64,000 bases of DNA from Vibrio furnissii CIP 102972 (GTDB lineage Bacteria; Pseudomonadota; Gammaproteobacteria; Enterobacterales; Vibrionaceae): assembly GCF_000176175.1 (NCBI RefSeq), contig NZ_ACZP01000020.1, forward strand, positions 1 to 64,000, given 5' to 3'. Position numbers and translations under genes: made by a program. Each line of letters opens with the position of its first letter. Positions within the stretch are counted from its first letter, which is position 1. Below are positions 1 to 7,108 of the stretch, piece after piece. The notes under the pieces were generated by a model. It did no database searches and was not told the DNA's origin. It worked only from the letters and a program-made list of their open reading frames with translations.

Positions 1-471
<471 letters not shown>

Positions 472-526
472 AAGATTTTGTGGCTCAATGAATACTGACT
501 TCAAATTACCTTAGTAATTCAAAGCT

Positions 527-580
527 ATTATCGTTCCAACAGAACGATAATGAATTGACTGTGCCGATACCGAAGTATCG
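527..580 (-). other. rRNA leader hairpins
   Basis: Two perfect inverted repeats lie just upstream of the mature 16S end: ATTATCGTTC/GAACGATAAT (527-536 and 542-551) and CGATAC/GTATCG (565-570 and 575-580). They sit in the transcribed leader, where rrn precursors fold and are cut by RNase III. Assigning them to processing is inference; the hairpins themselves are seen. Confidence 0.6.
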
Positions 581-674
581 ATTGGTCACTCAGTTCATTG
601 ATACCTAAGTTGATTCTTTAGAATCATCTTTGATTATCATCAACGAGTGCCCACACAGATTGATAGGTTTATAT

Positions 675-686
675 TGTTAAAGAGCT
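675..686 (-). promoter_or_regulatory. rrn boxA antitermination site
   Basis: The minus strand reads AGCTCTTTAACA, which matches the enterobacterial rRNA boxA (TGCTCTTTAACA) in 11 of 12 bases. It lies about 200 bp upstream of mature 16S and downstream of both promoters, where the Nus-factor antitermination complex loads. Confidence 0.85.
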
Positions 687-722
687 TTGCTTTTCGAAAC
701 TTTCTTCTCAAAGCGGACGGCC

Positions 723-750
723 ATTTTAGCGAGTTAACTTAGCGAGTCAA
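723..750 (-). promoter_or_regulatory. rRNA operon promoter, proximal (P2-like)
   Basis: Minus strand: TTGACT (-35, 745-750), a 16-bp spacer, TAAAAT (-10, 723-728), then a GC-rich discriminator (GGCCGTCCGC). A long A/T-rich tract at 751-790, resembling an UP element, lies upstream of the -35. The 16-bp spacer and GC-rich discriminator are the usual features of stringently controlled rRNA promoters. Confidence 0.8.
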
Positions 751-846
751 CAACTTTTTTTATTTAATTTTCTTTAGGTTAAGAAATCAAATTTGCCGTC
801 GTGTTGCCTTGCTTTCTTATGCAGAATTGCCTGACAACGGATGCGC

Positions 847-874
847 ATTATAGGGAGGAAAAAACGCTTGGCAA
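847..874 (-). promoter_or_regulatory. rRNA operon promoter, distal (P1-like)
   Basis: Minus strand: TTGCCA (869-874), a 16-bp spacer and a perfect TATAAT (847-852), followed by GCGCATCCG. Together with the promoter at 723-750 this gives the normal tandem arrangement. No gene lies between 472 and 960; a 63-codon frame at 801-992 has no ribosome-binding site and overlaps the promoter. Confidence 0.8.
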
Positions 875-960
875 TAGCAAATCAGCCAAAAACTTCGCTT
901 TTCTGACTGACCGCCTAAATAAACGCCAAAGTGGATTTTTAGTGAACAAAATGACCGAAA

Positions 961-2319
961 TTAAATGCCTAATACTGCGACTTTACGGTTGAGCGCTCGC
1001 ACCGATTCACGAACATTGGCGACCAACTCTTGATAAGCATCTTCATCGCTTGCTTGATAAACCCGTTTACCATTGATGAAAGTGGCTTTAATTTGAGCCG
1101 GTTCTCCGCACACAACTGGCGCACTGATCTCAGAGTGACATCCTGCCATGCGAGGCAGCTGAATATCATAGAGAACCAAATCGGCCACCGCCCCCTCTTT
1201 TATATACCCAAGATGATCGAACCCAACCATTGATGCGCCCCCTGCACTGGCCCATTCAATGACACCGTTCACGGACGTCGCAGCCGCGCCATGTTGAGCG
1301 CGGTGCAATAACCAAGTCAGATTTAGCTCTTGCAGCATTGACCCCGATTCCGCTGATGCCGATCCATCCACACCGATAGAAATCGGCATCCCCGCTTTCG
1401 CCATGTCGATAACCGGCGCGATCCCACTTCCCAAACGACAATTGGATGTTGGACAATGCGCAATCCCCGTTTGGGTGCTCGCTAACAAGGCAATATCTTC
1501 GTGTGTAGCTTTGACTAAGTGAGCAAACCACACATCCTCCCCCAACCAATCACAACGTTGTGCAAACTCCACCGCGCTACAACCGTATTTAGCCATCGCT
1601 TGTTGATTATCAAACTCGACTTCTAAGAGGTGGGAGTGCATCCGTAGCTGATGAGCGCGCGCATACTCCGCCAACATTTTCAGATCATCAGGAGTCGAGG
1701 AATGCACAATGCTGGTCGGAGCAACCACCAGACGTCGCATCGCGTTCTGTTCATCTTGATGATAGCGCCGGCGCGAATGATCTAAACGCGCCAACATCAT
1801 CTCTAACGATTCTGGCTCGACGCCTGCTTTGGCCAAGCCTTTATGGCTGCCTTTGACCGTTGCTCCCCCTCGACAGAGCACAAACCGAATCCCCATCTCT
1901 TCAGCGGCTTGCCAGACCGCATCTTCGACTTCCTGCGAACTGTTGGCATGATAAAGGTAATGATGATCGGCGCAGGTTGTGACGCCAGAACGAAGCAATT
2001 CGTAGAAACCCAATTTCGCCGCGCAATACATAATCTCTGGTGTGATCTGCGGCCAATAGCGATACGGAACATGTGCCAGCCACTCGCCTAGGCCATCATT
2101 TAAACCTGCGGGGATCCCTTTCAACACGGATTGTGCCAAGTGATGATGAGTATTCACGAAACCGGGATAAACCACACAACCTCGGGCATCGACGACATGT
2201 TCATGATGAGAAGGCAGCAGGTCGCTCCCCAGCTCGGTGATAATGCCATCTTGAATGCGGATGTCCTGATGACCAGACTGGGAATAGATGGCGCTTGCCT
2301 GTTTGATGAGATAATTCAT
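961..2319 (-). CDS. Amidohydrolase, 8-oxoguanine/guanine deaminase type
   Basis: Metal-dependent aminohydrolase of the TrzA/AtzA group, 452 aa, the length expected for bacterial 8-oxoguanine deaminases. Visible motifs: PGFVNTHHH near residue 60 (metal-binding HxH), a central HSHLLE, a later FAHLVK histidine, HCPTSNCRLGSG and a C-terminal GVDGSAS (metal aspartate). The SGVTTCADHHYLYH stretch is typical of the 8-oxoguanine deaminase branch. The probable reaction is deamination of 8-oxoguanine to urate or of guanine to xanthine; the exact substrate is inferred. The ATG at 2319 is preferred over the in-frame GTG at 2325 because AAGGA (2327-2331) is correctly spaced for the ATG. A riboswitch-like element lies upstream at 2364-2407. 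Confidence 0.85.
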   Translation of the reverse strand: MNYLIKQASAIYSQSGHQDIRIQDGIITELGSDLLPSHHEHVVDARGCVVYPGFVNTHHHLAQSVLKGIPAGLNDGLGEWLAHVPYRYWPQITPEIMYCAAKLGFYELLRSGVTTCADHHYLYHANSSQEVEDAVWQAAEEMGIRFVLCRGGATVKGSHKGLAKAGVEPESLEMMLARLDHSRRRYHQDEQNAMRRLVVAPTSIVHSSTPDDLKMLAEYARAHQLRMHSHLLEVEFDNQQAMAKYGCSAVEFAQRCDWLGEDVWFAHLVKATHEDIALLASTQTGIAHCPTSNCRLGSGIAPVIDMAKAGMPISIGVDGSASAESGSMLQELNLTWLLHRAQHGAAATSVNGVIEWASAGGASMVGFDHLGYIKEGAVADLVLYDIQLPRMAGCHSEISAPVVCGEPAQIKATFINGKRVYQASDEDAYQELVANVRESVRALNRKVAVLGI

Positions 2320-2363
2320 GCTCACTTCCTTATAAGAATACCAAAACCATGATGGGCGTTCTC

Positions 2364-2407
2364 ATGAGCAATGCCCCGGAGCGTTCCTCCTGACCGCTTC
2401 TACTCAC
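2364..2407 (-). promoter_or_regulatory. NMT1-motif (xanthine-I) riboswitch, copy for the deaminase
   Basis: The minus strand carries the 5' strand AGTAGAAGCGGT (core at 2393-2403) and the 3' strand GGCATTGCTC (from 2375), around a hairpin GGAG-GAACG-CTCC. The closing stem is TGAG/CTCA. The same conserved strands occur at 2695-2740 and 5945-5990. The 3' end, TGCTCAT (2364-2370), can instead pair with GTGAGCA (2319-2325), which covers the region before the ATG and its A. NMT1-motif RNAs are known to bind xanthine and urate. Confidence 0.75.
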
Positions 2408-2433
2408 ATCCTTTGTTTCAACGTCAACCAAGC

Positions 2434-2441
2434 TGTATACA
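2434..2441. promoter_or_regulatory. Palindromic operator candidate TGTATACA, left copy
   Basis: Palindrome within GCTGTATACAATGC, about 30 bp upstream of the deaminase riboswitch. Its inverted near-copy is at 2571-2580. TTGTATACAA-type palindromes are common operators of GntR-family (FCD) repressors. No regulator gene lies beside it, so the family is inference. Confidence 0.45.
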
Positions 2442-2570
2442 ATGCAAATCACAGACCAGCTTCAACACCTGCAAAATCGAACGAAAAAAGAATAAGTTGC
2501 ACCATAACAGTGAAAAATACGCTCAATTGGTGTGCACAAACACCGCTCATCACTCCATGCAGAGGGCTCA

Positions 2571-2580
2571 TTGTATACAA
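2571..2580. promoter_or_regulatory. Palindromic operator candidate TTGTATACAA, right copy
   Basis: Perfect 10-bp palindrome. Its flanks (CATTGTATACAAGC) are the reverse complement of the left copy apart from one base (compare GCTGTATACAATGC at 2432-2445). The two copies sit 137 bp apart in the divergent gap, one nearer each riboswitch, suggesting one DNA-binding regulator for both transcripts. Confidence 0.5.
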
Positions 2581-2694
2581 GCATCGATTGAAACAAACAT
2601 CGGCCAGACAAGCGATTGTTAATAAAAGGTTATCAATTCAGCCATTAGTTTAATGCTGTGGCACGCCCCTTGCTCTGGTCATAGACACCATTCG

Positions 2695-2740
2695 TGAGTA
2701 GAAGCGGTTAGATGTCGTGATGGCATCGGGACATTGCTCA
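2695..2740 (+). promoter_or_regulatory. NMT1-motif (xanthine-I) riboswitch, copy for the ABC importer
   Basis: GTAGAAGCGGT (2698-2708) and GGACATTGCTC (2729-2739) flank a hairpin with stem GATGTC/GGCATC (2711-2716 and 2722-2727, one G-U pair) and a 5-nt loop. The closing stem is TGAG (2695-2698) with CTCA (2737-2740). The 3' strand continues as TCATAGTT (2738-2745), exactly complementary to AACTATGA (2797-2804), which contains the start codon of the binding-protein gene. Confidence 0.8.
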
Positions 2741-2746
2741 TAGTTC

Positions 2747-2775
2747 GTCAAAGGCGATGCATCCTCGCCTTTGAC
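2747..2775 (+). other. Perfect 11-bp hairpin in the riboswitch expression platform
   Basis: GTCAAAGGCGA and TCGCCTTTGAC are perfect complements separated by 7 nt. No T-run follows, so it is not an intrinsic terminator. It lies exactly between the two strands of the proposed start-codon-blocking helix (2738-2745 with 2797-2804) and would bring them together. Confidence 0.7.
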
Positions 2776-2800
2776 AGTGCAAGGAAGACACGGAGTAACT

Positions 2801-3793
2801 ATGAAGACACCTATTTCACACCTCAAAACACTAACACTATCCCTCTCATTGGCGTGTGCCTCAGCAAGCTCTTGGGCAGCAGACAAAGTCACCTTTCAGC
2901 TCGACTGGCTACCCGGTGGAGACAAAGCGCCGGTGTATGTCGCCGTGCAGCAAGGTTTTTTCGCCGAGCAAAATCTCGATGTCACCATTTTACAGGGCAA
3001 AGGCTCAACCGATGCGATCACCAAAGTCGCAACAGGCACAGCCGACATCGGTTCTTCTGACATCGTGGCATTGCTGGTCGCCAAAGCAAATGACAACGTA
3101 CCGGTCAAAGCCATTTATTCACTGTTTAGCAAAGCGCCTTACGCGTTTTATGCCTTGGATGACTCGGCGATCACCGGCATCAAGGATGTCGCGGGCAAAA
3201 CCATCGTGACTTCGCCATTCACATCAGCCAATGTTTTTTTACCACTGATGCTGAAAAAAAATGGCATTGATGACAGCAGCGTCAAAGTGCTCAAAGCCGA
3301 TCCTGGCGCACTCAACCCCATGCTGATCACCGGTCAATCGGACATCATGATTTCATGGATGACCGATGCGGTAAAAAACCAGCAGCAAGCTGAACAGGCG
3401 GGGAAAAAACTCACCGTGCTGCCTTGGTATGACGCCGGACTGGAGTTCTACTCTTCATCGATCATCGCCAGCGACCGCTTTCTTGCCAATCAACCCGATG
3501 TCGCTCGCCGTTTTGTCGCCGCTTATGCCAAAGCCGTCGCTTATACGTGGGCCAATCCCGAACAAAGCGCCGCTGACGTGCACAAAATGGTCCCCGAAGT
3601 CGACACCGATCAAGCCGCAGATACCATCCGTTCGATTCGTGGATTGGTCTTGAACGAAGTCAGTGAACGCGATGGCGTCGGCGTCTTTACACCAAATCGA
3701 CTGGCTGAAACTTGGAAATGGACCGCAGAAGCGCAGAACATCGCCCTCGATAAGCTCGATCCGGAAAGCGCCATTTCGCGCGACTTCTATTAA
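2801..3793 (+). CDS. NMT1/THI5-like ABC transporter substrate-binding protein
   Basis: Periplasmic binding protein, 330 aa, with a signal peptide ending near SSWA-AD (about residue 26). The FQLDWLPGGDKAPVYVAVQQGFF segment is the signature of the NMT1/THI5 and SsuA/TauA group, whose members bind pyrimidines, sulfonates and related small molecules. Here the ligand is probably a purine base, inferred from the flanking deaminases and the upstream NMT1-motif RNA. The ATG at 2801 is chosen because CGGAG (2791-2795) precedes it and the signal peptide starts there; an in-frame upstream TTG would fall inside the regulatory hairpin. It is the first gene of a four-gene run with the ATPase, permease and deaminase. 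Confidence 0.88.
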   Translation: MKTPISHLKTLTLSLSLACASASSWAADKVTFQLDWLPGGDKAPVYVAVQQGFFAEQNLDVTILQGKGSTDAITKVATGTADIGSSDIVALLVAKANDNVPVKAIYSLFSKAPYAFYALDDSAITGIKDVAGKTIVTSPFTSANVFLPLMLKKNGIDDSSVKVLKADPGALNPMLITGQSDIMISWMTDAVKNQQQAEQAGKKLTVLPWYDAGLEFYSSSIIASDRFLANQPDVARRFVAAYAKAVAYTWANPEQSAADVHKMVPEVDTDQAADTIRSIRGLVLNEVSERDGVGVFTPNRLAETWKWTAEAQNIALDKLDPESAISRDFY

Positions 3794-3803
3794 GGAGCAC
3801 ATC

Positions 3804-4628
3804 ATGCAGCCATTCGTCTCATTTCGTCACATCGGGCACACTTACACCAGTGAACACAGCGCGGTCACGGTGCTCAATAACGTGACTTTTGACATCAATA
3901 AACATGAATTCGTCGCCATTGTTGGCCCGTCCGGGTGTGGTAAATCGACATTGCTGCGCCTGCTGTCCGGGTTGATTCACCCCACCCAAGGTGACATTCA
4001 AGTGTTTGGTCATCCTGTCTCGGGGCCGCGTGAAGACATCGGCATCGTCTTTCAAAAGCCAACACTGTTGCCGTGGAAAAATGTACTGGATAACGTCCTG
4101 TTTCCGCTACAGCATAAATTCGGCCACGTCAGCGCGAAAGATCGCCAATTGGCCACCGAGCTTTTGGACAAAGTCGGCCTGAGTGAGTTTGCCACCAGCC
4201 TACCGAATCAGCTCTCCGGCGGGATGCAGCAACGGGTTGGGATTGCGCGAGCACTGCTGCTCAACCCCGACATTCTGATCATGGATGAACCGTTCTCCGC
4301 CCTTGATGCATTAACCCGTGAAGAGATGGGCTTTGAGCTGCAACGCCTGTGGCTGGAAAAACCCAAAACCGTTCTTTTTATTACCCACTCGATTTCGGAA
4401 GCGGTATTGCTAGCGGATAAAGTGCTGGTGATGGGACCTCGCCCCAGCACGGTGCTGGAAGAAATCACGATAAACCTGCCACGCCCACGCACCATCAATA
4501 CCCTAAAAGAGACGGATTTCGGGCGCTATACCAATCGGATTCGTGAGTATTTTTATCGACCACCGCATGACGACTCTGCCACCGCAAATGCTGAGAAAGT
4601 CACACAGCTGCATCGCACTGTTGCTTGA
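3804..4628 (+). CDS. ABC transporter ATP-binding protein (nitrate/sulfonate/NMT1 type)
   Basis: ATPase subunit, 274 aa, energising the importer formed with the neighbouring binding protein and permease. All motifs are present: Walker A GPSGCGKST at about 41-49, Q-loop (IVFQKPTLLPW), signature LSGGMQQR, Walker B ILIMDEPFSALD and the switch histidine in FITHS. The ATG at 3804 follows a clear AAGGAG, 10 bp after the previous stop codon. A longer frame starting at 3663 overlaps the upstream gene and is rejected. It resembles SsuB/TauB/ThiZ-type ATPases. Confidence 0.92.
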   Translation: MQPFVSFRHIGHTYTSEHSAVTVLNNVTFDINKHEFVAIVGPSGCGKSTLLRLLSGLIHPTQGDIQVFGHPVSGPREDIGIVFQKPTLLPWKNVLDNVLFPLQHKFGHVSAKDRQLATELLDKVGLSEFATSLPNQLSGGMQQRVGIARALLLNPDILIMDEPFSALDALTREEMGFELQRLWLEKPKTVLFITHSISEAVLLADKVLVMGPRPSTVLEEITINLPRPRTINTLKETDFGRYTNRIREYFYRPPHDDSATANAEKVTQLHRTVA

Positions 4629-4652
4629 GCCCATCTGCACTAAGGATTCATT

Positions 4653-5435
4653 ATGAAAAAATTACTCGCGAAGCGGTCGCAGAACTGGCTGCCGTTATTG
4701 GCCATGCTCACGCTCCTCCCGATATGGGAAGGGGTCTGCCATCTGTTTGCCGTGCCAACCTTTATTCTTCCTGCGCCATCCGACATCGCGCTGGCATTTA
4801 CCCAAGTGTCCGCCGAACGCTGGCTCGACAATCTTTGGGCCACACTGAGGATTGCACTGTTTGGTTTTGCCCTGTCGTTCGCACTCAGCATCCCTCTGGC
4901 GATCATGATGGTCAATTCTAAGTTTTTAACCCGTGCCATCTTCCCGCTGCTGGTTGTGATTCAGTCCACGCCAGTGGTCGCCATCGCGCCACTACTGATC
5001 GTGATCTTGGGCACTGGCGATGCCCCTCGCTTGGCCATCACCTGCCTGATCACCTTTTTTCCTCTGGTGGTGTCTGCCACCACAGGCATGCTGGCCACGC
5101 CGCCGGAACTGATTGAGTTATCGCGCTCACTCAACGTCAGCAACCATAAGACCATCTGGCAGATTCGCCTGCCTTATGCCATTCCACACATTTTCAGCGG
5201 CGTAAAAGTTGCGATCACGTTAGCCGTGATCGGCTCGGTGATTGCCGAATTTGTCGCCGCCGAAAAAGGGCTCGGCTACTTGGTGCAGTTCTCCACTTCG
5301 TATTTCAAAATCCCCCAAGCTTTTGCGGCACTGGTGTTTCTCTCCGTGGTGAGCATGGTGCTATTCAAATCGGTCAGTTGGATTCAGAAAGGCTACTTTG
5401 CTTGGAGCCTGAGTGATGAAGAAAAACAACGATAA
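4653..5435 (+). CDS. ABC transporter permease (nitrate/sulfonate/NMT1 type)
   Basis: Inner-membrane permease, 260 aa, of the SsuC/TauC/ThiX type with about six hydrophobic segments. The cytoplasmic coupling loop with a conserved Glu-Ala-Ala-like region is replaced by IELSRSLNVSNHKTIWQIRLPYAIPHIFSGVKVA, the usual shape for this family. It starts 24 bp after the ATPase gene with an AAGGA box, and is followed 9 bp later by the deaminase gene, so the four genes form one transcription unit. Confidence 0.9.
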   Translation: MKKLLAKRSQNWLPLLAMLTLLPIWEGVCHLFAVPTFILPAPSDIALAFTQVSAERWLDNLWATLRIALFGFALSFALSIPLAIMMVNSKFLTRAIFPLLVVIQSTPVVAIAPLLIVILGTGDAPRLAITCLITFFPLVVSATTGMLATPPELIELSRSLNVSNHKTIWQIRLPYAIPHIFSGVKVAITLAVIGSVIAEFVAAEKGLGYLVQFSTSYFKIPQAFAALVFLSVVSMVLFKSVSWIQKGYFAWSLSDEEKQR

Positions 5436-5444
5436 GGACATAAC

Positions 5445-5921
5445 ATGCTCAACCCAACCCTCGATTACCGCTGGCTACGCCACAGTTTTGCGCTGGCAGA
5501 AGATGCCAAATCGCGCGGCATTCACCCTTTTGCTGCCGTACTGGTCGATGCCAACGGCGAGATCTTACTTGAGCAAATCAACGGCTATCTGCCTGATTTG
5601 GATATGACCGGACACGCCGAGCGGCTGATCATGACGCAAGCGAGCAAGTTGTATCGCCCCGATTTTCTCAACCAATGCACGCTGTATGTGTCCGCCGAAC
5701 CCTGCGCCATGTGCGCGGGTGCGATTTACTGGGCTGGCGTCGGACGTGTCGTGTATGGCTTGAGCGAAACTCGTTTGAAAGCCTTGACGGGCAATCATCC
5801 GGAAAACCCAACCTTAGCGCTACCGTGTCGAATCGTATTTGAATCCGGCCAGCGCACAACAGAAGTGCACGGGCCACTCTTAGAGGCGGAAGCCGAGCAA
5901 GTCCAGCACGGCGCTTGGTAA
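5445..5921 (+). CDS. Cytidine-deaminase-fold nucleoside/guanine deaminase
   Basis: Zinc-dependent deaminase, 158 aa. The metal site is visible as HAE (H57, proton-shuttling E59) and PCAMC (C87, C90). The family includes B. subtilis-type guanine deaminase and TadA; the C-terminal extension and operon partners argue for a free purine base or nucleoside rather than tRNA. Guanine deamination would yield xanthine, one of the ligands of the NMT1-motif RNA. This substrate assignment is inference. It is last in the importer operon; the next gene has its own riboswitch in the 103-bp gap. Confidence 0.85.
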   Translation: MLNPTLDYRWLRHSFALAEDAKSRGIHPFAAVLVDANGEILLEQINGYLPDLDMTGHAERLIMTQASKLYRPDFLNQCTLYVSAEPCAMCAGAIYWAGVGRVVYGLSETRLKALTGNHPENPTLALPCRIVFESGQRTTEVHGPLLEAEAEQVQHGAW

Positions 5922-5944
5922 GCGCGATCATTCATCTTAACCCC

Positions 5945-5990
5945 GGAGTAGAAGCGGTCTGCAATCTCGATGATTGCTGGACATTGCTCC
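5945..5990 (+). promoter_or_regulatory. NMT1-motif (xanthine-I) riboswitch, copy for the oxygenase
   Basis: GTAGAAGCGGT (5948-5958) and GGACATTGCTC (5979-5989) enclose a perfect 6-bp hairpin GCAATC-TCGAT-GATTGC (5961-5977). The closing stem is GGAG (5945-5948) with CTCC (5987-5990). The inner and outer stems differ in sequence from the copy at 2695-2740 but pair equally well. CTCCAAT (5987-5993) is also perfectly complementary to ATTGGAG (6010-6016), which contains the Shine-Dalgarno sequence of the next gene. Confidence 0.82.
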
Positions 5991-6024
5991 AATCACACGC
6001 ACATGCTGAATTGGAGAAATAACA

Positions 6025-7011
6025 ATGACTCAACACGCTTATTCACTCGAAGAACTCAACTTCGAAACGACCCTTGGCGGGCGCGGCACCGAAGCAGAAC
6101 TCGGCGCCATTCCACTCATCGACTTGTCAGATTTTGATACCCGCCGTGACGCGATCAGCGAACAACTGTGGCAAGCGGCCACCGAGGTCGGCTTCTTTCA
6201 ATTGATCAATCACGGCATCACACACAGCGATATACATCAGGCATTTGCCCTTAGTGAGCAGTTCTTTGCACTGCCAGCTGAGCAAAAGCAACGCTTTCCG
6301 CTCAAAGCGGGGCTCAATGCAGGCTGGGAATTTCGTCAGCAAGTTCGGCCATCGACGGGTTTGGCGGATCAAAAGGAGTCTTATCAAATCACGCTGCCAC
6401 ACATGGATACGTTGTGGCCAGAGCAAGATTTGGTGGCCAATTTTCAGTCACACCTACTGAGTATGGAGTATCAGGCATGGCAGTTAGGGATGAAGATTCT
6501 CTCTTGCTTTGCCGACAAGTTAGGTTTTGAGCGGGACTTTTTTACTCGGGCGCATCAACGTGATTCAGCGCATTACCTCAGCACGCTGCGCATGCTGCAC
6601 TATTTTCCGATGAGTGATATTCCTGCGAAGGGCGATTATTGGCGCGCGGGCGCGCACACCGATTTCGATTGTTTAACCTTGGTGTTTCAACAGGAGCATC
6701 AAGGTGGATTGCAAGTCGCCGCAGGCAAAGACGCTCAGCAAAACTTGGTGTGGAGCAATGTAACCCCGCAAACTGGTGTCATTACCTGCAATATCGGCGA
6801 CATGTTGATGCGCTGGAGCGATGACGAATTGAAATCGACCTTGCACCGCGTGCGCATGCCAACCGCCGAGGAAAATCAGGGCTCACGCTACAGCATGGCC
6901 TTTTTCTGTCAGGCGAACCGCGATCAGGTGATTCAAGGCCCGAAACAAACCTATCCTCCCATCACCGCGCAGGATTATTTAAAGATGCGCCTCAACGCTA
7001 ATTTCGCTTAA
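6025..7011 (+). CDS. 2-oxoglutarate/Fe(II) oxygenase, isopenicillin-N-synthase-like
   Basis: Non-haem iron dioxygenase, 328 aa: a DIOX_N-type N-terminal region (PLIDLSDF, ATEVGFFQLINHGI) followed by the jelly-roll 2OG-FeII domain. Iron ligands are visible as H211-x-D213 (AHTDFD) and H274 (TLHRV), and the 2-oxoglutarate-binding arginine as R288 (RYSMAFF). Dioxygenases are among the known gene partners of NMT1-motif riboswitches. Given the deaminases nearby, oxidation of xanthine or another purine is a reasonable guess, but the substrate is not shown by sequence. ATG at 6025 with GGAG at 6013-6016, which the upstream RNA can mask. Confidence 0.87.
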   Translation: MTQHAYSLEELNFETTLGGRGTEAELGAIPLIDLSDFDTRRDAISEQLWQAATEVGFFQLINHGITHSDIHQAFALSEQFFALPAEQKQRFPLKAGLNAGWEFRQQVRPSTGLADQKESYQITLPHMDTLWPEQDLVANFQSHLLSMEYQAWQLGMKILSCFADKLGFERDFFTRAHQRDSAHYLSTLRMLHYFPMSDIPAKGDYWRAGAHTDFDCLTLVFQQEHQGGLQVAAGKDAQQNLVWSNVTPQTGVITCNIGDMLMRWSDDELKSTLHRVRMPTAEENQGSRYSMAFFCQANRDQVIQGPKQTYPPITAQDYLKMRLNANFA

Positions 7012-7064
7012 TCCGCTTCACCGAACCAAGGCACCACAGGCCTCTGTTATGGTGAGCGCACTGC

Positions 7065-7094
7065 AAAAAAAAGCCACGCAAATGCGTGGCTTTT
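7065..7094. terminator. Bidirectional terminator between the oxygenase gene and clpB
   Basis: The stem AAGCCACGCA/TGCGTGGCTT carries A-tracts on the left and T-tracts on the right, so it can end transcripts arriving from both sides (the oxygenase on plus, clpB on minus). Confidence 0.85.
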
Positions 7095-7108
7095 ACTCTT
7101 ACGATCAA

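Noticed and set aside
801..992. 63-codon frame beside the rRNA promoter
   Set aside because: No ribosome-binding site; it overlaps the distal rRNA promoter and the end of the deaminase gene.
2747..2775. Intrinsic terminator controlled by the riboswitch
   Set aside because: The 11-bp hairpin is perfect but no T-run follows; translational control fits better.
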